Source: Brevibacillus panacihumi (GTDB lineage Bacteria; Bacillota; Bacilli; Brevibacillales; Brevibacillaceae). From it: a stretch of 64,000 nucleotides of DNA. How positions within the stretch are numbered: the stretch's first letter is position 1; every line of letters starts with the position of its first letter. The stretch lies in contig NZ_RHHT01000008.1 of the NCBI RefSeq assembly GCF_003710985.1, forward strand, positions 60,412 to 124,411. Reading direction: 5' to 3'. Shown piece after piece: positions 17,177-25,781 of this stretch. Below the pieces are notes generated by a model, which saw only the letters and a list, made by a program, of their open reading frames with translations, was not told the origin of the DNA and searched no databases. A program made the translations under genes and the position numbers.

Positions 17177-19336
17177 TTAGCTTTTTCTCTCTTGCAAAGT
17201 CTGTCGCACATGGGAGTCAATCTCGGGATGCTTCGATAGGATGTAGAAGAGCTTCTTGCGCTGCAGCGTCAAGAAAACGCAAGGCGTCAATGCCGTGACA
17301 GTTGCTGTGCGCGGGACGTTCTCCAGCAAGGCAATCTCGCCAAAATGGTCGCCGTCCTCCAGCACAGCCAGGCGAATGGGCTCGGAAGCTCCATCTGCCG
17401 GGCGCCTGGTTACTTCTACACGGCCCCTGGCGATCAGGTAAAACGTCTCGCCAGTCTCTTCTTCCCGAATGACAGATAGTCCTGCAGCGCAGGTTTCGGT
17501 ATGGAACAGATGGGCAACCTCCTGCAAGACAGACTCGTCAAGACCTCGGAAAAAGGGAAGCAGCGCCAGCCGACTCGCTTCAATCGTCGCTTCACGGCCG
17601 CTATCCGAGAGGGACAGGCCGCTTTGCTTCTCCCACAGCTTTTTGTAGAATCCGCCTCGTTCCAGCATCTCTGTATGGCCTCCGCTGTCTACCAGTTCCC
17701 CCTGGTCAAAGACAAAAATCTGATCTGCCCCCGTAATGGAGGCCAATCGATGGGTAACGGTCACCACGGTCCGATTGCGAGACAGTTCCTCAAAGGTGCG
17801 GTTGATTGACGCTTCAGAGATCGGGTCCAATGCAGAAGTGGCTTCGTCCAGAAGTAGGATGGAGGGGTTGCGCAGAATCGCCCGGGCGATGGCGAGCCGC
17901 TGCCGCTGCCCTCCGGAAAAATTGCTGCCCTCATCCAAAACCATCGTCTCGTATCCGTCGGGAAGCCCCATGATCATGTCGTGAATCTCGGCTTGCTTGG
18001 CTGCTTGCATGATCTCCTCGCGCGTCGCATCCGGTTTGCTCAAGCGAATATTCTCCAGCAGCGTCCCGTGAAACAGGAAGTTGTCCTGAAAGACGACGCC
18101 GATCCGCTCACGGTACGAGCCCAGATCCAATGTTCGTAGGTCTTTGCCGTTGATCTCGACTGTCCCTTTGTCCGGTTCATAAAAGCCGAGCAGAAGCTGC
18201 ACCAGCGTGCTTTTTCCCGAGCCGCTCGACCCCACGAAGGCTGCCGTCGTTCCAGCGGGAATGTGCAGATGAATACCCTTGAGGACCAGCTGCTCGGGGC
18301 GATAGCCGAAAGTGACGCGACGGACATCAATCGCCGGATGCTGCATAGCGGATGGGTCAAGCCTGATCGAGCCTGTCGCTTCGACGGGCTGGTCCAGTAC
18401 CTGCTTGATTCGTTCCATGCTGACCTGTGCATCCGTAAAAACAGGCAAAGTAAAGGTCAGGGTGAACACCGAATTGCCCATGGACGTATACATCGTAAAA
18501 AATGCGACCAGAGAACCCAAAGTAATATGTCCGGTCAGCGCGAGGTACGAACCGAATCCAATAATCGAAAAGTTGATAACCAAAAGGCTCGTCATCGGAA
18601 TCCGTTCCAGCTTGGCCCCGATGATATTTTTCTGGTAGCTGCTGACGAACAGGGACCCGAGCCGTTTATGGAACTTGTCGATCATGGCTTGCTCCAGCTG
18701 GAACCCTTTGATTACCTTTTGCGCTTTCATATTCTCCTGGACGTCACTGGTCATCGCAGAGAATTGAGCTTTGTAATCTGCATTGACTGCTTGGGCGCGA
18801 CGGCCCAGCAGGTACGGACCTGCGAAAATGACCGCTGCTCCCAGCAGGATGAAGAGGGCCATGCTCCACTCCAGATAAAACAACACGGAGGTACTGATTA
18901 GCACGACAGTCAGCGATTGCAGCCCGGTGGTGAGAATGACTGCCATCGCTCTTTCAATGGCGGGCAAATCAACCGAAAAAAAAGAGACCAGATCGCCGGA
19001 GCGGAACTTCTGGAAGGTATCGATATGTACGTGCTGCAAATGGGTAAACAGCTTCTCGCGCAAGTCATTTTGGATTCGCGCATTTAATTTCGCCAGGGCG
19101 TAATCACTCAGGATGCCGGCACTCAGGCAAATCACTCCGGCGGTCCCGAGAACGATCATGATGAGGGTGAAGGCGTCCATGTCTTTAGGCTCGATCGCCT
19201 GGTCGATGATGATTTTGAAGCTGAGCGGCGCAAAGGATACGAACGCCAGGTCCAGTAGAAGCGTGCAGAAAAAAAGCGCGGTGAGCAGCTTGTAGGGACG
19301 CATGTAGCCAAAGAGGTTTTTCAGGACAATCAGCAT
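17177..19336 (-). CDS. ABC exporter (fused membrane and ATPase) with C-terminal cNMP-binding domain
   Basis: The 719-residue protein combines three modules. Residues 1-310 form the six-helix membrane domain of a type IV ABC exporter. Residues about 330-570 form the ATPase with GSSGSGKST (Walker A), FSGGQRQRLAIARA (signature) and ILLLDEATSALD (Walker B). Residues about 590-719 are an added cyclic-nucleotide-binding domain with FGEIALLENVPRTATV. In that motif the Glu normally holds the ribose and the Arg the cyclic phosphate, so binding is plausible. Plain exporters lack this tail. It lies between two GNAT genes in one - strand unit, with GGAG before the ATG. It faces the adenylate cyclase gene group across a 180-base divergent region. 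I infer export gated by cAMP; the cargo is unknown. Confidence 0.88.
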   Translation of the reverse strand: MLIVLKNLFGYMRPYKLLTALFFCTLLLDLAFVSFAPLSFKIIIDQAIEPKDMDAFTLIMIVLGTAGVICLSAGILSDYALAKLNARIQNDLREKLFTHLQHVHIDTFQKFRSGDLVSFFSVDLPAIERAMAVILTTGLQSLTVVLISTSVLFYLEWSMALFILLGAAVIFAGPYLLGRRAQAVNADYKAQFSAMTSDVQENMKAQKVIKGFQLEQAMIDKFHKRLGSLFVSSYQKNIIGAKLERIPMTSLLVINFSIIGFGSYLALTGHITLGSLVAFFTMYTSMGNSVFTLTFTLPVFTDAQVSMERIKQVLDQPVEATGSIRLDPSAMQHPAIDVRRVTFGYRPEQLVLKGIHLHIPAGTTAAFVGSSGSGKSTLVQLLLGFYEPDKGTVEINGKDLRTLDLGSYRERIGVVFQDNFLFHGTLLENIRLSKPDATREEIMQAAKQAEIHDMIMGLPDGYETMVLDEGSNFSGGQRQRLAIARAILRNPSILLLDEATSALDPISEASINRTFEELSRNRTVVTVTHRLASITGADQIFVFDQGELVDSGGHTEMLERGGFYKKLWEKQSGLSLSDSGREATIEASRLALLPFFRGLDESVLQEVAHLFHTETCAAGLSVIREEETGETFYLIARGRVEVTRRPADGASEPIRLAVLEDGDHFGEIALLENVPRTATVTALTPCVFLTLQRKKLFYILSKHPEIDSHVRQTLQERKS

Positions 19337-19357
19337 GTCAACGTCTCCTTTTCTCGG

Positions 19358-19876
19358 TTACAAGACAGGACGGAATTTGGCTGCATACGCCCGCAGATCG
19401 GAAAAAGCGGTACGGTATTCGTCGATGGGGCCAAACACAGTGTCCACCGAATCGATCTTTTCGGCGAATTTGGAAAACAAGCGGCGCAAGCGGTCATTCG
19501 CCGGGGTCCAGAAGCGCAATTCACGCACATCCTCTTCCAAGTCGGTGATGTGTTCGATCAGGAATTGGATCGCCTGCAGGAAAAGACGGGTGACGCGGTA
19601 CTCTTCCTGGATAAAAACGACCTGCACCTGAATCACATGCTGGTCTTCGTACTGGTTTTCGCCAGTTCCGTATATGTACGAGAAGGCACCGATGACCTCG
19701 TCATCGTCGTTATAGCAGAGGAAAGATTCCCGATCCATCAAAATCGGGCTGGAGAGAAAGCTGAGGGAGACAGGGTAAGAGTAGGGAAGGCCCAATTGAT
19801 CGTAATGCTCAAGCAGAAAGGTAAGGTAGGTTTGTTGATACATTTCAGATGAACAGACGGAGATATACGTGCTCAT
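19358..19876 (-). CDS. GNAT-like acetyltransferase, first gene of the exporter operon
   Basis: The preferred start is the ATG at 19876, with GGGGTG just upstream; an in-frame TTG at 19888 is less likely. The 172-residue product has the same plan as the second GNAT at the other end of the operon: strand VIQVQVVFIQEEYRVTRLF, helix FLQAIQFLIEHI, strand VRELRFWTPAN and helix RLRRLFSKFAE. The region before it, FSYIYG, fits an earlier core strand. The pairing of two diverged acyltransferases around one exporter suggests either a heterodimer or two successive modifications. No substrate can be proposed from sequence. Confidence 0.65.
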   Translation of the reverse strand: MSTYISVCSSEMYQQTYLTFLLEHYDQLGLPYSYPVSLSFLSSPILMDRESFLCYNDDDEVIGAFSYIYGTGENQYEDQHVIQVQVVFIQEEYRVTRLFLQAIQFLIEHITDLEEDVRELRFWTPANDRLRRLFSKFAEKIDSVDTVFGPIDEYRTAFSDLRAYAAKFRPVL

Positions 19877-19925
19877 ATCGCACCCCAATTAATTTTTGCA
19901 AATTTTCCTAAATAAATAATCATTC

Positions 19926-19945
19926 TGTACTAAAAATCCAGTACA
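19926..19945. promoter_or_regulatory. Inverted repeat in the divergent intergenic region
   Basis: TGTACT (19926-19931) and AGTACA (19940-19945) form a 6-8-6 inverted repeat. They lie in an AT-rich stretch between the exporter operon (start 19876, -) and the translocase-like gene (start 20058, +), where promoters for both are expected. This is a candidate operator; no regulator is identified. Confidence 0.35.
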
Positions 19946-20057
19946 ATAAAAAAGTGAATTAGGCAGGAAGACCTGTCCTGGGTCAAGAATACCCTATTTT
20001 TGTTATACGGTAAATACAGGGAAGGGACCGTCAATAAACGGAAACGAGGTAGTCGAA

Positions 20058-23000
20058 GTGATCAAAAGCGTTTTCCAGCGCTTGTTCGGCCGAGGGCAAG
20101 CGAACATAAAATCAGTACTGCCCAGCGTTGTATTACTGACTGTCTTTTACACCGTAATCATGATGTCGTCGGTTATGGGCTCGGCTGCTGCAGACACGCT
20201 GTTTTTGAGCCATTATGACATAGCCAAGCTGAGCTACATGTATCTGTACATAACGGTTGCTGTCGTATTGGTCGGAATCTTTTTTCAAAAGGTCTCGGAG
20301 CGGGTCTCTCCCTATCACCTGCTAGTCGGCTCCATTCTCGGTGTAGGAGGATTCGTGCTTTTGACCGGTCTCGTTCTTAAGACGGGCGTCGCATGGATTT
20401 ATCCAGTGATGTTTGTCGGGTATGAAGCCAACACGGTACTGCTGACGATGGCCTTCTTCACCTTTATGGCGACCGTCCTGGACGCACGGAATGCAAAGCG
20501 TTACATCGGCACAGTAGCGGCTGGAGGCGTCGCCGGGACTATCATTGGGGGATTTGCCACCAGCTCGCTGGCACCATTTTTCGGCACGGAATTATTGATA
20601 TACGTCTACGCTGCTCTCGTCGTTTTCGGCATCTGGTTTGTAAGAGGTTTGCAGAGGAAAGCATCCCATGGAGGGAGCGAAACTTCAGATCACCGCCCCC
20701 AGGAAAAGCAAGCATCAGAACCATCTCCTCCCCACGGAAATCCATTCAAACAACTACCCATTCTCAAATACATCGCGATCATAATCGGTACAATTTCTGT
20801 AGCGATTACACTGACTGATTACCAGTTCAAGATGACGCTGGGTCAAAGCTTGTCAGAAGCGGAATTGGCAAGCTTTCTGGGCATGTTTTACAGTGTGACG
20901 GGTGTGATCGCCTTCGTCTTTCAAGTGTTTGTATCGACTCGCCTGCTCACGCGTTATGGCATTGTACCCGCCTTTCTTGTCATGCCCTTGTCCATGCTGT
21001 TTAGTTCGATTGCCTTCTTCCTTGCGCCTGTTCTGCTGACAGCAGTAGTGCTGAAAGCCAGTTACCGCGCTTTTGCAGAGACCATCCATCAATCCGTGCA
21101 CGAGCTGATGTATTTCCCGATCCCGGCCCATTTACGCGGAAAAGCCAAAGGATTGGTCGGTGGAGTGATTGATTACGGGATGAGTGGTGTGGCAGCGCTG
21201 CTGCTGATCATCATGGCAGATAAAATCAGCTTGACCAGCTTCAGCATCATCGCTGCTCTGATGCTGTTCATAGCCGTTTTGGCCATCTTTCCTGCAAAGA
21301 GAGAGTATGTGCAGATGCTGCTCGCCACATTGAGGAAAAAACAAGGCGATATGGGCGATTTGGACCTTTCCTTGATTCAAGCACCCTTGTTGGCGAAGAT
21401 CATGGAGGACCACAACAGAACGGACACCGAGCGGCTCCATGCGTTTCGATTACTGGCGCAAATCCCGCAGTACAGCATGGAAAGGTATCTGGCCGCCCTA
21501 TTGGCGAATTCTCCTCAGACGCTGCAGTTCGAGGTTCTGGAATACATGGAAAGAGCGGGCAAGCCGCAGTGGACTCCGTATCTGCAGCCGCTGCTTCAAA
21601 CGGATAACAGTTTGCTTCTGGCAAAGGTTATCCAAACGCTCGCCGCATCTGCCGATAAGAGGAATACAACATTATTTGCGTCCTTTTTGGAGCATCCGGC
21701 CACAGAAGTCCGTATCGCAGCGATCTATGGACTAATCAAGCAAGGCAGCCCTGACGAGACGTTGTACGAATCATTGCAAAGACAGATGCAAAGCCCGGAC
21801 AAGCAGACTAGGCGCCACGCCATCACGGCCGCAGGAAAACTGGCAGATCCGCGATTGCTGCCAGATGTCCTGGTCCAGCTCGGGGAATCACGTTTGCAAA
21901 AGGAAACGTTGGCCGCTCTCGCCTTATTTCCCTTGGATGCGCTGCTCCATCACCTGCAACATGAGTGGGATAAGCCGCACGCGGATGAAACGATTCGGCT
22001 GTACACGGCCAAAATCCTGGCCCAACACCCCTCAGGTGAAGCGTATCGCTTTTTGCAGCAAACGTATCAGAAGGCATCGACTCGTATTCGTGCGAGCATC
22101 GCGGAGGCCATGTTCAAGCTCTATGATTATCGTGGCGAGGAGCAGGATTCTCTTTCTGCAATGATCGAAGCGGAAGCCAGACATGTACAGCATGGTTTGT
22201 ACGCACTTCAGGCACTCTCGTTACGGTCTACTCCTGAAATGGCGTTGCACAGCGATGCCCTGCTGCAAGATAAGAAAACGGCAATGGGCAATCTGTTCGC
22301 GCTTTTATCTCTTCTCTACGACAAAAGAATGATAGAGACGATTGCCTTTAATTTGGAGAGCGGGGATATGCGGCAAAAGGGAAATGCCCTGGAGGCTATG
22401 GACAATTTGTTGCAAAAGCAGCACCGGGGGTCCATTATGCCGGTTATTCTCGCCAACTATGACAACCAACGTGTCATGGTGAAATCAGAGAATCAGGCAT
22501 GGACCGACCTGTATGAAAAGGCGGATGACTGGCTGAAGATCTGCCTGCTCCATCTATGCGCGCTTGATCCCGCCTTTGCCCGAATGAACGGAATCAGGCC
22601 ATTAACCAGGGAAGAGGAGGAACGAATCACACAAGTTGGATTCTTGAAGCAGGCCAGTTCTTTCTCGGAACTGCCAGGATACATACTGGCAAAGCTGGCG
22701 GCTGATCTCCAGAAAAAAGAAGTACAACCCAAAACGACCATCATTCAACAGGGAGAAATCGGTGACGCCCTGTACCTGATCTTGCAAGGGGAGGTCCAAG
22801 TTGTCAGGGATGGCCGCAGGGTAGAGCGATTGGGAGAAGGGGAGCTGTTCGGGGAAATGTCGCTGTTTGACCACGTACGTCGAACAGCGACGGTCTTCTC
22901 GGAGACGACGGCAACTCTGGGTGTAATCGGCAAAGATGCGTTTTACGATTTGGTAAGCAGCAATCTGGAATTGGCGATTAGCTTTGCCAGCATGCTGAGC

Positions 23001-23561
23001 AAACGGATTCGCAGATTGAATGAAGAGAGTCATTCCTCGCAAGTGGATATTCGGGAGGACTCTCATTCGGATGTGACGGGAGTTTCCCCGCTTGTGAGGA
23101 AATCAGCGGAAGATAAGGAAGCATCGTCCCTGACGGAAAAAATGATGATCCTGCTCAAGGTAGACTTGTTTGCTTCCTTTTCCCATACACAATTGGCAGC
23201 CTTGGTGGAGTTGACCGAGGAGGTAACGGTTCAGGCGGGAGAAACGATTTTGCGATACGGGGAACCAGGTGACGCCCTGTACGGCATTATCTCAGGCCGT
23301 GTAAGCGTGGAACGGGATGGAAGGAAAATGGCAGAGCTTCATCAGGGAGATGTCATCGGGGAAATGGCCCTGCTGGAGCGGGCGCCGCGCTCTGCTAGCG
23401 TAACAGCGCTGGAGACCTCCGTGCTGGTGAAGATTCGCGATGAGGTGTTTTACGACTTTTGTTACGGGGATGAGAGCGTCATCCGCAGCATGATCGAGTC
23501 ACTTGCTTCGAGGCTTCGATCGATGCAAGGACGAAATATGAGGAGAGGTGCAATCGGCTAG
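20058..23561 (+). CDS. Nucleotide-translocase-like membrane protein with HEAT repeats and two cNMP-binding domains
   Basis: The 1167-residue protein has about twelve membrane helices in residues 1-420, resembling the ATP/ADP translocase (Npt/Tlc) branch of the major facilitator fold. Residues about 440-800 are helical pairs of HEAT/armadillo type, for example LEHPATEVRIAAIYGLIKQG and DKQTRRHAITAAGKL. Two cyclic-nucleotide domains follow at about 880-1000 and 1045-1155, with FGEMSLFDHVRRTATV and IGEMALLERAPRSASV, both keeping the ribose Glu and phosphate Arg. Such fusions of translocase-like, HEAT and cNMP modules are known in free-living bacteria but not understood. The start is GTG at 20058 after ACGAGGT. 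It heads the + strand group with the adenylate cyclase. Confidence 0.85.
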   Translation: MIKSVFQRLFGRGQANIKSVLPSVVLLTVFYTVIMMSSVMGSAAADTLFLSHYDIAKLSYMYLYITVAVVLVGIFFQKVSERVSPYHLLVGSILGVGGFVLLTGLVLKTGVAWIYPVMFVGYEANTVLLTMAFFTFMATVLDARNAKRYIGTVAAGGVAGTIIGGFATSSLAPFFGTELLIYVYAALVVFGIWFVRGLQRKASHGGSETSDHRPQEKQASEPSPPHGNPFKQLPILKYIAIIIGTISVAITLTDYQFKMTLGQSLSEAELASFLGMFYSVTGVIAFVFQVFVSTRLLTRYGIVPAFLVMPLSMLFSSIAFFLAPVLLTAVVLKASYRAFAETIHQSVHELMYFPIPAHLRGKAKGLVGGVIDYGMSGVAALLLIIMADKISLTSFSIIAALMLFIAVLAIFPAKREYVQMLLATLRKKQGDMGDLDLSLIQAPLLAKIMEDHNRTDTERLHAFRLLAQIPQYSMERYLAALLANSPQTLQFEVLEYMERAGKPQWTPYLQPLLQTDNSLLLAKVIQTLAASADKRNTTLFASFLEHPATEVRIAAIYGLIKQGSPDETLYESLQRQMQSPDKQTRRHAITAAGKLADPRLLPDVLVQLGESRLQKETLAALALFPLDALLHHLQHEWDKPHADETIRLYTAKILAQHPSGEAYRFLQQTYQKASTRIRASIAEAMFKLYDYRGEEQDSLSAMIEAEARHVQHGLYALQALSLRSTPEMALHSDALLQDKKTAMGNLFALLSLLYDKRMIETIAFNLESGDMRQKGNALEAMDNLLQKQHRGSIMPVILANYDNQRVMVKSENQAWTDLYEKADDWLKICLLHLCALDPAFARMNGIRPLTREEEERITQVGFLKQASSFSELPGYILAKLAADLQKKEVQPKTTIIQQGEIGDALYLILQGEVQVVRDGRRVERLGEGELFGEMSLFDHVRRTATVFSETTATLGVIGKDAFYDLVSSNLELAISFASMLSKRIRRLNEESHSSQVDIREDSHSDVTGVSPLVRKSAEDKEASSLTEKMMILLKVDLFASFSHTQLAALVELTEEVTVQAGETILRYGEPGDALYGIISGRVSVERDGRKMAELHQGDVIGEMALLERAPRSASVTALETSVLVKIRDEVFYDFCYGDESVIRSMIESLASRLRSMQGRNMRRGAIG

Positions 23562-23590
23562 CGGTTGCCTGTAAAGGAGACAAGAAGGAA

Positions 23591-23947
23591 GTGAATGCAC
23601 TAAGCCAGTTTGACGTATTGTTCCTTGCCCACTTGGTCGGGGATTATCTCTTGCAGACGGAATGGATGGCGAAGTACAAGGCAGAGCAGTGGCGCCCTCT
23701 GCTGGCGCACTGCTTCGTATATACATTGGCCGTCAGTGTGGCAGCGTATCTGTTTTTGCCGACAGGCCTATCCTGGTGGGCGATTGGATTCGTTTTTCTT
23801 ACACATGTGATCCTGGACCGCCGGGGAATAGTCCGGTTCTGGTATGAACGGGTCATGGGCGTCACGGATGAGCGCAGCAAATGGTTGATGATCATGGTGG
23901 ACCAGACTTTCCATCTGATCATTCTCGCTGTTGCAGTCAGCCTGTAG
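23591..23947 (+). CDS. DUF3307 small membrane protein
   Basis: This 118-residue protein carries the DUF3307 pattern: AHLVGDYLLQTEWMA near the start, then LLAHCFVYTLAV, a central membrane helix, FLTHVILDRRGIVRFW and a last helix FHLIILAVAVSL. Four helices are expected. Histidine and aspartate residues in HLVGDYLLQ, HC and HVILD are conserved in the family and could bind metal or lipid. The function is unknown. The start is GTG, with AAAGGAG and AAGAAGG upstream. It lies 29 bases after the translocase-like gene and ends 19 bases before the cyclase start, so it is part of the same transcript. Confidence 0.8.
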   Translation: MNALSQFDVLFLAHLVGDYLLQTEWMAKYKAEQWRPLLAHCFVYTLAVSVAAYLFLPTGLSWWAIGFVFLTHVILDRRGIVRFWYERVMGVTDERSKWLMIMVDQTFHLIILAVAVSL

Positions 23948-23966
23948 GGAGGGGGAACGACACCCT

Positions 23967-25775
23967 ATGAGTAAAAAAATTCGCAGCTTCCTGGTGGTTG
24001 GCAACATCCTGATCCTGCTGATCTGTCTGGCTATTTTTTTCACAGGAGCCTTCCAGGTGCTGAGCCGGGCCCTCTATGATTACAACCAGCAAACCTCCAT
24101 GACGCATGCGCCGCATGAAGACATTATCGTCATTGAAATCGACCAGGAGTCCCTGGATTTGATCGGCACCTTCCCGTGGTCGCGAGACATCTACATACCA
24201 TTGCTCGAGCAGTTAGCAGGAGCCAAGGCGGTAGCATTCGACATCACGTTTGCTACGAAAAGCGACGATCCTGCCGTAGATCAGGCATTTGCGGAGGAGC
24301 TGGCGAAGCATGACCAGGTCATCATCCCTTCCACCGTGGAGATGGAGAGCTTCTTTCGCAAGGAGACCCTGGTAAAAAAAGGGGAGCTGCTCAAGGGGCA
24401 AAAGTTGAACAGGCCGATCCCGGAGATTGCTGCGGCCTCAAAAACAGCACATATCAATGCTGCCATCGATGAGGACGGATTGATCCGGCGAACCTGGCTG
24501 ATGCTTGATACGCCTGAAGGGCCGATTCCGTCGCTGGGATATCAAATTGCTGAAATGTACGGGGCGGATGTAAAGGATTATCTGGCTGACCATCCGCAGG
24601 CCGAAATGAACATCAAGTTTAACAGTTCCACCAAGGATTTTATGAGCATCCCGTTCTACATGGTCATGAACGGGGAGGTCCCGGCAGAAACCTTTACGGA
24701 CAGAATCGTCCTGATCGGGTTTGCGGCTGCCGGTGATGACGCCAAGCCGACGCCGGTAGACAATCATATGTACCTCGTCTACGCGCACGCCAATATCGTG
24801 GATCAATTATTGCGTCACGAGAAGATTACGGTCATTGGGGATCTGGCCATCCTGGTCCTGATTCTGGCCGCAATGGCTGCATCGGTGTTACTGACCTGGA
24901 GAACCAAGACAGTCACGAGCGTAGCTCTTCAATTTCTCCTTACAGCGGTTTTGTTGGCCGGGCAGTGGCTTCTTTTTCAAAAGCGTTTGGTCTACCTCGA
25001 TGTGGTTTACCCGCTCGCGGCGCTTTGGCTGGTCTATGTCGTCAACCTTGCAGTGAAGACTTTTTTTGAAATGAAGCAAAAGCAATTTATTACGAAGCAG
25101 TTTGGCCGCTATCTGTCACCCGAACTGGTGAAGCAGATCGCGAAAAGCGACGTAGAGCTGCCGCTGGGGGGCGTAAACAAGGAGCTGACGATTCTGTTTT
25201 TGGATATTCGCGGCTTTACACCTCTATCCGAAAAGCTGCGGCCAGAGGAGATCGTCGATTTTCTCAACATGATGTTCGATATGATTACCAATCAGGTGTT
25301 GGCGAACAAGGGGACGATTGACAAGTTTATCGGTGACGCAGCCATGATTCTCTACAATGCTCCCCTGGATGTGCCGCATCATGAATACCATGCGGTCAAG
25401 ACAGCTTACGACATTCAGAATGGCATGAAGAGTGTGCAAGCGGACATCCTGCAAAAATACGGTGTCGAGGTTAGCATCGGGATCGGAATCAACACGGGTG
25501 AAGTGGTGGTTGGCAATATCGGTTCCTATTTGCGGGTTGATTATACAGCGATTGGCGATGCCGTCAATACGGCAGCACGGATCGAGTCCAATTCGGCAGC
25601 CAATCAGATTCTTGTATCCGAAGAGACTTATTTGCGTACGAAGAATTTCTTCAGGTATCGCGTGGTTGGTGAGAGGCAAATGAAAGGAAAAAGCGCATCC
25701 ATTCGCTTGTACGAGGTCGAGGATTGGATCGCGCGACCAGATGGTGTGGAAGCAAAAATAAAGGTGGGGGAGTGA
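23967..25775 (+). CDS. CHASE2-domain class III adenylate cyclase
   Basis: I chose the ATG at 23967, which has AGGGAGGGGG upstream, over an in-frame ATG at 23931. The 602-residue protein has an N-terminal membrane helix and an extracytoplasmic CHASE2 domain (about residues 30-290, with HEDIIVIEIDQESLDLIG). Three membrane helices (about 290-365) and a cytosolic class III cyclase (about 395-600) follow. Catalytic residues are present: Asp413 in FLDIRGFT and Asp457 in FIGDAAM bind metal; Lys453 and Thr527 read the base as in bacterial adenylate cyclases; Asn534 and Arg538 stabilise the transition state. It should make cAMP in response to an external signal. The next gene encodes a FecR-domain protein, a known genomic companion of CHASE2 cyclases. 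Confidence 0.93.
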   Translation: MSKKIRSFLVVGNILILLICLAIFFTGAFQVLSRALYDYNQQTSMTHAPHEDIIVIEIDQESLDLIGTFPWSRDIYIPLLEQLAGAKAVAFDITFATKSDDPAVDQAFAEELAKHDQVIIPSTVEMESFFRKETLVKKGELLKGQKLNRPIPEIAAASKTAHINAAIDEDGLIRRTWLMLDTPEGPIPSLGYQIAEMYGADVKDYLADHPQAEMNIKFNSSTKDFMSIPFYMVMNGEVPAETFTDRIVLIGFAAAGDDAKPTPVDNHMYLVYAHANIVDQLLRHEKITVIGDLAILVLILAAMAASVLLTWRTKTVTSVALQFLLTAVLLAGQWLLFQKRLVYLDVVYPLAALWLVYVVNLAVKTFFEMKQKQFITKQFGRYLSPELVKQIAKSDVELPLGGVNKELTILFLDIRGFTPLSEKLRPEEIVDFLNMMFDMITNQVLANKGTIDKFIGDAAMILYNAPLDVPHHEYHAVKTAYDIQNGMKSVQADILQKYGVEVSIGIGINTGEVVVGNIGSYLRVDYTAIGDAVNTAARIESNSAANQILVSEETYLRTKNFFRYRVVGERQMKGKSASIRLYEVEDWIARPDGVEAKIKVGE

Positions 25776-25781
25776 TTGAGC

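Noticed and set aside
23967..25775. Guanylate cyclase
   Set aside because: The base-reading positions are Lys453 and Thr527, as in bacterial adenylate cyclases, not Glu and Cys/Ser.
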